From: Larkinella insperata
GTDB lineage: Bacteria; Bacteroidota; Bacteroidia; Cytophagales; Spirosomataceae
Reading direction: 5' to 3'
DNA: 64,000 nucleotides
Assembly (NCBI RefSeq): GCF_026248825.1
Contig: NZ_CP110973.1
Span: 3,119,001 to 3,183,000 of the forward strand
Position numbers and translations under genes: made by a program. Positions 60,356 to 64,000 of this stretch are shown here, piece after piece (position 1 is the stretch's first letter; each line of letters opens with the position of its first letter). Below the pieces are notes generated by a model. The model was not told where the DNA came from, ran no database searches, and was given only the letters and a program-made list of their open reading frames with translations.

Positions 60356-62719
60356 ATGAAATCAATTTTTACGCTTGCCATCCTCTTTTTTACACTTAAC
60401 ACGTTATGGGTTGCCGCCCAGACGCCGGTCACATTAGTGGGGTCGGTTCAGGAAATGGGCAGCCGCACCCCGCTTCCGGGCGTTAACGTGTATATACCCG
60501 CTTTGCAAACCGGAACCTCCACCAGTGAGTTGGGTTCTTTTAAGATAACGGTTCCCGCCAGGGACAGTCTGACGATCATGTTTTCGTTTGTGGGCTACCA
60601 GCCTCTGACGCGCACCATCTTCCCCGCTCACTGCCAAACCCTGGACATCTTCCTGACGCCCGGCCAGCTGCTGGCCGAAGTGGCCATCAAAGCCCACGCT
60701 GCCCCCAAAGCCAGCGACCTGGCCCAGATGAGCCGCATCGACGTGCCCCTCGAGCAGCTCAACAAAATACCCGCCCTGATGGGCGAGAAAGACGTGCTGA
60801 AACTGCTGCAACTCATGCCCGGGGTGCAGAAAGGCTCCGAAGGCAACGCCGGGGTGTACGTGCGGGGTGGGGGACCGGATCAGAACCTGATTACCCTCGA
60901 CGAAGCGGTGGTCTACAACCCCAGCCACCTGCTGGGCTTCTTCTCGGTCTTCAACGGCGATGCGCTCCAGAGCGTGGAATTGACCAAGGGCGGTTTTCCG
61001 GCCCGTTACGGGGGGCGGCTGTCGTCGGTGATCGAGATGGGTCTGAAGGCGGGCGACCGTCAGGCGTTGCACGGCACGGGCAGTATGGGGGTGATTGCCT
61101 CGCGACTGACGCTGGAGGGCCCCCTGCAGCAGGGCAAATCCTCATTTGTGGTGTCGGCTCGTCAGTGTTATCTGGGGGCATTGACGGGTCTGGTTGCCAA
61201 AGGCAGGGAGTCGGGTGTTCCGTCGCGTTCGGGTTTTGGGGACTACAACGCCAAGCTATCGTTTGATCTGGGAGCGCGGGATCAGCTGTACGTCAGCGGT
61301 TATACCGGTTCCGATCAGTTTAAAAGCCAGCGCGTGAGCGGAAACCGTACGCTAGATGCCAGCCTGAACTGGGGCAACACCACGGGTACGCTGCGGTGGA
61401 GCCACCGGTTCTCGAACCGGGCCTCGGCCCACACGGCGTTGATTTTTAGCCAATACCGTATGCAGGTTGCCAACGAAGAAGCGTCTGCTGCCACCCAGAA
61501 CGGCTCTCTTTTCCGGCTGAAATACCAGTCCAATATCCGCGATTTGGCGTTCAAACACGACCTGGATCTCTACGCCAGCGAGCGTCATCAGCTCCGGTTT
61601 GGGGTGCAAATTACGGCCCATCGCTTTAATCCGAGCGCTGTGGTAACATCATCGGCGGAAGCGGCTTTGCCGACCACTACAAATCAAAACATCGATGTTA
61701 TGGAATCGGGCGTTTACGCGGAGGATTACTGGCAGCCCACCGACCGCTGGCGGATCAACGCCGGCTTGCGGATGAGCCACTTCTTCCACCCCCAAGCCCA
61801 ATACCTGCGGCCCGAACCCCGCCTGTCGGTGGGCTATAAACTGCCCGGCGACTGGACGATCAAGGGAGCCTACGCCCAAATGAACCAGTATGTACACATG
61901 CTGTCGAGCACGGGCGTTGGCCTGCCCACGGACCTGTGGGTGCCCACGACCGATCGGGTCAAACCCCAGCAGTCGGAGCAGGTAGCGCTGGGGCTGGTCA
62001 AAGACTTTGATTCCGACATTGCTCTGACGGTGGAAGGGTATCATAAAACCATGAAGAACAACATCAGCTACCGCGAGGGGGCCAGCTTTCTGCTGACGGA
62101 CGATAAGGCGCGCTGGGAGGATAACGTAACGGCGGGCCGGGGCTGGTCGTACGGCGGGGAGGTGATGCTCCAGAAGAAAAGGGGCCGGTTGTCGGGTTGG
62201 ATCGGTTACACGCTGTCGTGGACGCAGTGGCAGTTTGCCGATCTGAACGGGGGGCGCAGGTTCTTCCCGCGTTACGACCGTCGGCACGACTTGTCGGTGG
62301 TGGGGGTTTACGAATTGAGCAAGCGTGTAAGCCTATCCGGTACCTGGGTGTACGGCACGGGGCAGGCGCTAACCGTTCCGTCGTCGCGCTACGCGGTTGG
62401 GGTCAATAACCCGGATCCGTCTAGTGCCGCCACAACCCCGTTTATCGACACCCGCAACGTAAAGGATTATGGGGCCAAGAACAGTTTCCGGGCCGAACCG
62501 TATCACCGCATGGACCTTAGCCTGCAGTTCCATACCCGAAAAAAAGCGTGGGAAAGCAGTTGGGAACTAAGTGTTTATAATGCCTACAACCGCCGTAATG
62601 CCTTCTACTATTCGCTGGAAAGTAAAGTAGAGGTGGCTAATAAACCATCAAAAACGGTATTATACCGTTATTCGCTCTTCCCTGTCGTACCCTCCGTTAG
62701 TTACACATTTAAATTCTGA
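60356..62719 (+). CDS. TonB-dependent outer membrane receptor, second copy
   Basis: From the ATG at 60356 it has 787 residues; a GTG at 60323 lies upstream but the leader begins at MKSIFTLAILFFTLNTLWVA. The signal peptide ends VAAQ. A carboxypeptidase-like domain (about 27-100; MGSRTPLPGVNVYIPALQTG) precedes the plug (about 120-225; VYVRGGGPDQNLITLDEAVV) and a barrel ending SYTFKF. It resembles the first receptor (2570-5020) across plug and barrel and is also followed by a DUF4249 gene, but with a 763-nt gap and separate promoter. Ligand unknown. Confidence 0.93.
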   Translation: MKSIFTLAILFFTLNTLWVAAQTPVTLVGSVQEMGSRTPLPGVNVYIPALQTGTSTSELGSFKITVPARDSLTIMFSFVGYQPLTRTIFPAHCQTLDIFLTPGQLLAEVAIKAHAAPKASDLAQMSRIDVPLEQLNKIPALMGEKDVLKLLQLMPGVQKGSEGNAGVYVRGGGPDQNLITLDEAVVYNPSHLLGFFSVFNGDALQSVELTKGGFPARYGGRLSSVIEMGLKAGDRQALHGTGSMGVIASRLTLEGPLQQGKSSFVVSARQCYLGALTGLVAKGRESGVPSRSGFGDYNAKLSFDLGARDQLYVSGYTGSDQFKSQRVSGNRTLDASLNWGNTTGTLRWSHRFSNRASAHTALIFSQYRMQVANEEASAATQNGSLFRLKYQSNIRDLAFKHDLDLYASERHQLRFGVQITAHRFNPSAVVTSSAEAALPTTTNQNIDVMESGVYAEDYWQPTDRWRINAGLRMSHFFHPQAQYLRPEPRLSVGYKLPGDWTIKGAYAQMNQYVHMLSSTGVGLPTDLWVPTTDRVKPQQSEQVALGLVKDFDSDIALTVEGYHKTMKNNISYREGASFLLTDDKARWEDNVTAGRGWSYGGEVMLQKKRGRLSGWIGYTLSWTQWQFADLNGGRRFFPRYDRRHDLSVVGVYELSKRVSLSGTWVYGTGQALTVPSSRYAVGVNNPDPSSAATTPFIDTRNVKDYGAKNSFRAEPYHRMDLSLQFHTRKKAWESSWELSVYNAYNRRNAFYYSLESKVEVANKPSKTVLYRYSLFPVVPSVSYTFKF

Positions 62720-62757
62720 CTTTTTACTCCTTGTAGTAGCTCCAGTAGCTTAATGCC

Positions 62758-62790
62758 AGAAAAAGACGCGATGACGCGTCTTTTTCTTTT
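62758..62790 (+). terminator. Intrinsic terminator after the receptor gene
   Basis: AGAAAAAGACGCG, loop ATGA, CGCGTCTTTTTCT then TTTT. It ends receptor transcription, so the following DUF4249 gene needs its own promoter. Confidence 0.92.
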
Positions 62791-63194
62791 TAGGCAGGTT
62801 GCCCCAGGTTGTTTACAAAGGTGTGAATGCCTGAGGTCTTTTTATTACATCCTGGAGGTCATTAAAATAGAATTGAATCCCTGCTGCTCTGCACAAAGTA
62901 ACCCTCCCGATTAGTTTTGCCGGGCCGATGGCTTGGTTTTCTCCCTGCTTCACCGCCCACCCGCCAGTCCGTTAATTGGTATCAATTCTTCCATCAAAAG
63001 ATACCAGTTTTCGCTACTTATTTAACTACTTATATACTGATTTTATTTTTGAGTATATAATTAAGTAAAAACACATTGCTGCTTCTCCGTTTGGGATTAA
63101 GTGCAGATTAATCCTGTCCAATCTGTTTATATAGAATTTTAAAGCTATATATTGTATAAATTGTTGATGATCAATATTATAATATACGGCTTTA

Positions 63195-63317
63195 TTGCTT
63201 TAGTAAGGTCAGTGGCTATTATTTTTGAGTTAAAATAGGTCATGGTATAGCGGTAGTATTTTTCTTAAGTACTTACTTTGTATCAGTAAAATTACTCAAT
63301 ATAATCTCTGCCAACTT
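63195..63317 (+). promoter_or_regulatory. Promoter and leader of the DUF4249 gene (copy B)
   Basis: TTG at 63195-63197, 22-nt spacer, TATTTTTG at 63220-63227, then AGTTAAAA, ATGGT, TTACTTTGT, AGTAAAA and TCTGCCAAC before an ATG at 63318. Block order and the 90-nt leader length equal copy A. Confidence 0.7.
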
Positions 63318-63482
63318 ATGAAAAGAAATACAACGTCAGCCAGCTTCACGAAGACGACGCTCACCATTAAAAAATCTGTTAATTCACTCCATAAGGATAC
63401 TGACAGCTTTGCATTTCAAACATTGATTCTCTGTTTTACCAGCACTATCTCCTCTCTGACTTCCTCTTTCAAAAACACCATC

Positions 63483-64000
63483 ATGAAACCGATTTACGCT
63501 CTGTTAGTATTAATCAGTTTATTTGCCACTGCTTGCCAGGATATGCGTCAGGAGGTAGAGCCGGAGAGCCTGACTCAGGTTGAAAAGAAACTGGTTCTGA
63601 TCGGGTTTATCTCACCCCAGGATACCATTATTGCCGTCAAAGTGGGCGTAACCCGCCCCATCGCCGACGCCAATTATACTTCGAATTACGGTACGGTTAA
63701 GAACGCCATTGTGACTCTTTCAACCGGCGGCCAGTCGATTCAGCTTACCTACAACGGGAAAAACGATTGCTACCAGGCAGATCCGAAGAAATTCCCGATT
63801 CGGGCTGGCGCAGCCTATCAACTGACGGCACAGACGCCGGAGGGCATGAACGCTTCTGGTTCTTGCACGATTCCGCAGGCGACGCGTTTGCAGCAGGTCC
63901 GGCTGGATTCATCGGAAGATGCCAACAGCGAGAAGCACTATTTCGTGCGGTATTTCTGGCAGGATGCCGCCAAAACCAGCAACTACTACCAGACGAACGG
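63483..64000 (+). CDS. DUF4249 domain lipoprotein, cut by window edge
   Basis: At least 172 residues are visible. Starting at 63483 it has a lipoprotein leader with lipobox LFATAC (Cys near 18). The mature part (KKLVLIGFISPQDTIIAVKV, then VTLSTGGQSIQLTY) fits DUF4249. The frame is open upstream without stops to an ATG at 63318 that sits exactly where the duplicated leader predicts a start, which would add 55 residues before the signal peptide. I favour 63483 for export reasons but cannot exclude 63318. It pairs with the upstream receptor. Confidence 0.85.
   Translation, partial: MKPIYALLVLISLFATACQDMRQEVEPESLTQVEKKLVLIGFISPQDTIIAVKVGVTRPIADANYTSNYGTVKNAIVTLSTGGQSIQLTYNGKNDCYQADPKKFPIRAGAAYQLTAQTPEGMNASGSCTIPQATRLQQVRLDSSEDANSEKHYFVRYFWQDAAKTSNYYQTN

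Larger units (their letters stand above)
62720..63317. other. Intergenic region between receptor and DUF4249 gene
   Basis: Terminator at 62758-62790; then AT-rich sequence from ~62990. An imperfect inverted repeat (TACTTATATACT at 63027-63038 against AGTATATAA...AAGTA at 63052-63067) encloses TATTTTTG at 63044-63051. Promoter copy B lies at 63195-63227. Confidence 0.5.

Noticed and set aside
1..64000. CRISPR arrays, insertion sequences, prophage or integrase genes
   Set aside because: No regularly spaced repeats, transposase motifs (DDE) or phage structural genes were seen on either strand.

Overview
The window looks like chromosomal DNA of an environmental member of the Bacteroidota, most likely order Cytophagales and close to the Spirosoma/Larkinella group. 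This is inferred from family content: two TonB-dependent receptor/DUF4249 lipoprotein pairs, a secreted esterase with a type IX secretion-type C-terminus, a beta-propeller/Y_Y_Y histidine kinase, Bacteroidota-style promoters (TTG about 20 nt upstream of TAnnTTTG) and few Shine-Dalgarno sequences. I see no rRNA, convincing tRNA, insertion sequence, integrase or CRISPR array.

Layout. 1-8.4 kb: a truncated LytS-type sensor kinase, a Gfo/Idh/MocA oxidoreductase, a receptor/DUF4249 pair and a helix-hairpin-helix outer membrane protein. 8.4-16.5 kb: PPK2 polyphosphate kinase, a lipoprotein MsrA, an OmpR-type two-component system followed by a small secreted protein whose promoter carries four 11-bp-spaced repeats, an ankyrin protein, an RBBP9-like hydrolase and a small basic protein. 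16.7-22.5 kb: an ECF sigma, anti-sigma/HEAT, DUF4097, DUF4097 operon, an outer membrane protein and a prolyl oligopeptidase. 23-34 kb: SGNH esterase, large sensor kinase plus ModE-like regulator, two ferritin-like proteins and a GH78 rhamnosidase. 34-41.3 kb: a DUF3108-like protein, YpdA-type thiol reductase divergent from a KefF/KefC pair, then PriA.

The most unusual locus is 41.5-45.3 kb. It encodes a bacterial poly(ADP-ribose) polymerase-like protein (WGR domain plus a catalytic domain with an intact His-Tyr-Glu triad), a small winged-helix-like protein, two paralogous unknown proteins placed on either side of these, and a divergent WYL-domain regulator. The two unknown genes share the same promoter layout: a CGTAA-N5-TTACG palindrome exactly 12 nt upstream of a CAnnTTTG box. 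This points to one co-regulated, ADP-ribosylation-based stress or defence system that I cannot match to a named system.

45.3-50.5 kb holds a probable sugar or glycan locus (Tat-exported SelA-like PLP enzyme, GntR/LacI hybrid regulator, Gfo/Idh/MocA oxidoreductase, BNR_4 protein), with a tandem decamer beside the oxidoreductase promoter. 50.6-52 kb is an arsenic operon (arsR, arsC, arsN2) with two copies of a likely ArsR operator. 52-59.7 kb carries an acyltransferase, a methyltransferase, NhaA, an ABC exporter and a large Kef-type antiporter. 60-64 kb holds a second receptor/DUF4249 pair; here the two genes have separate promoters with duplicated 90-nt leaders, and the DUF4249 gene runs off the window edge.
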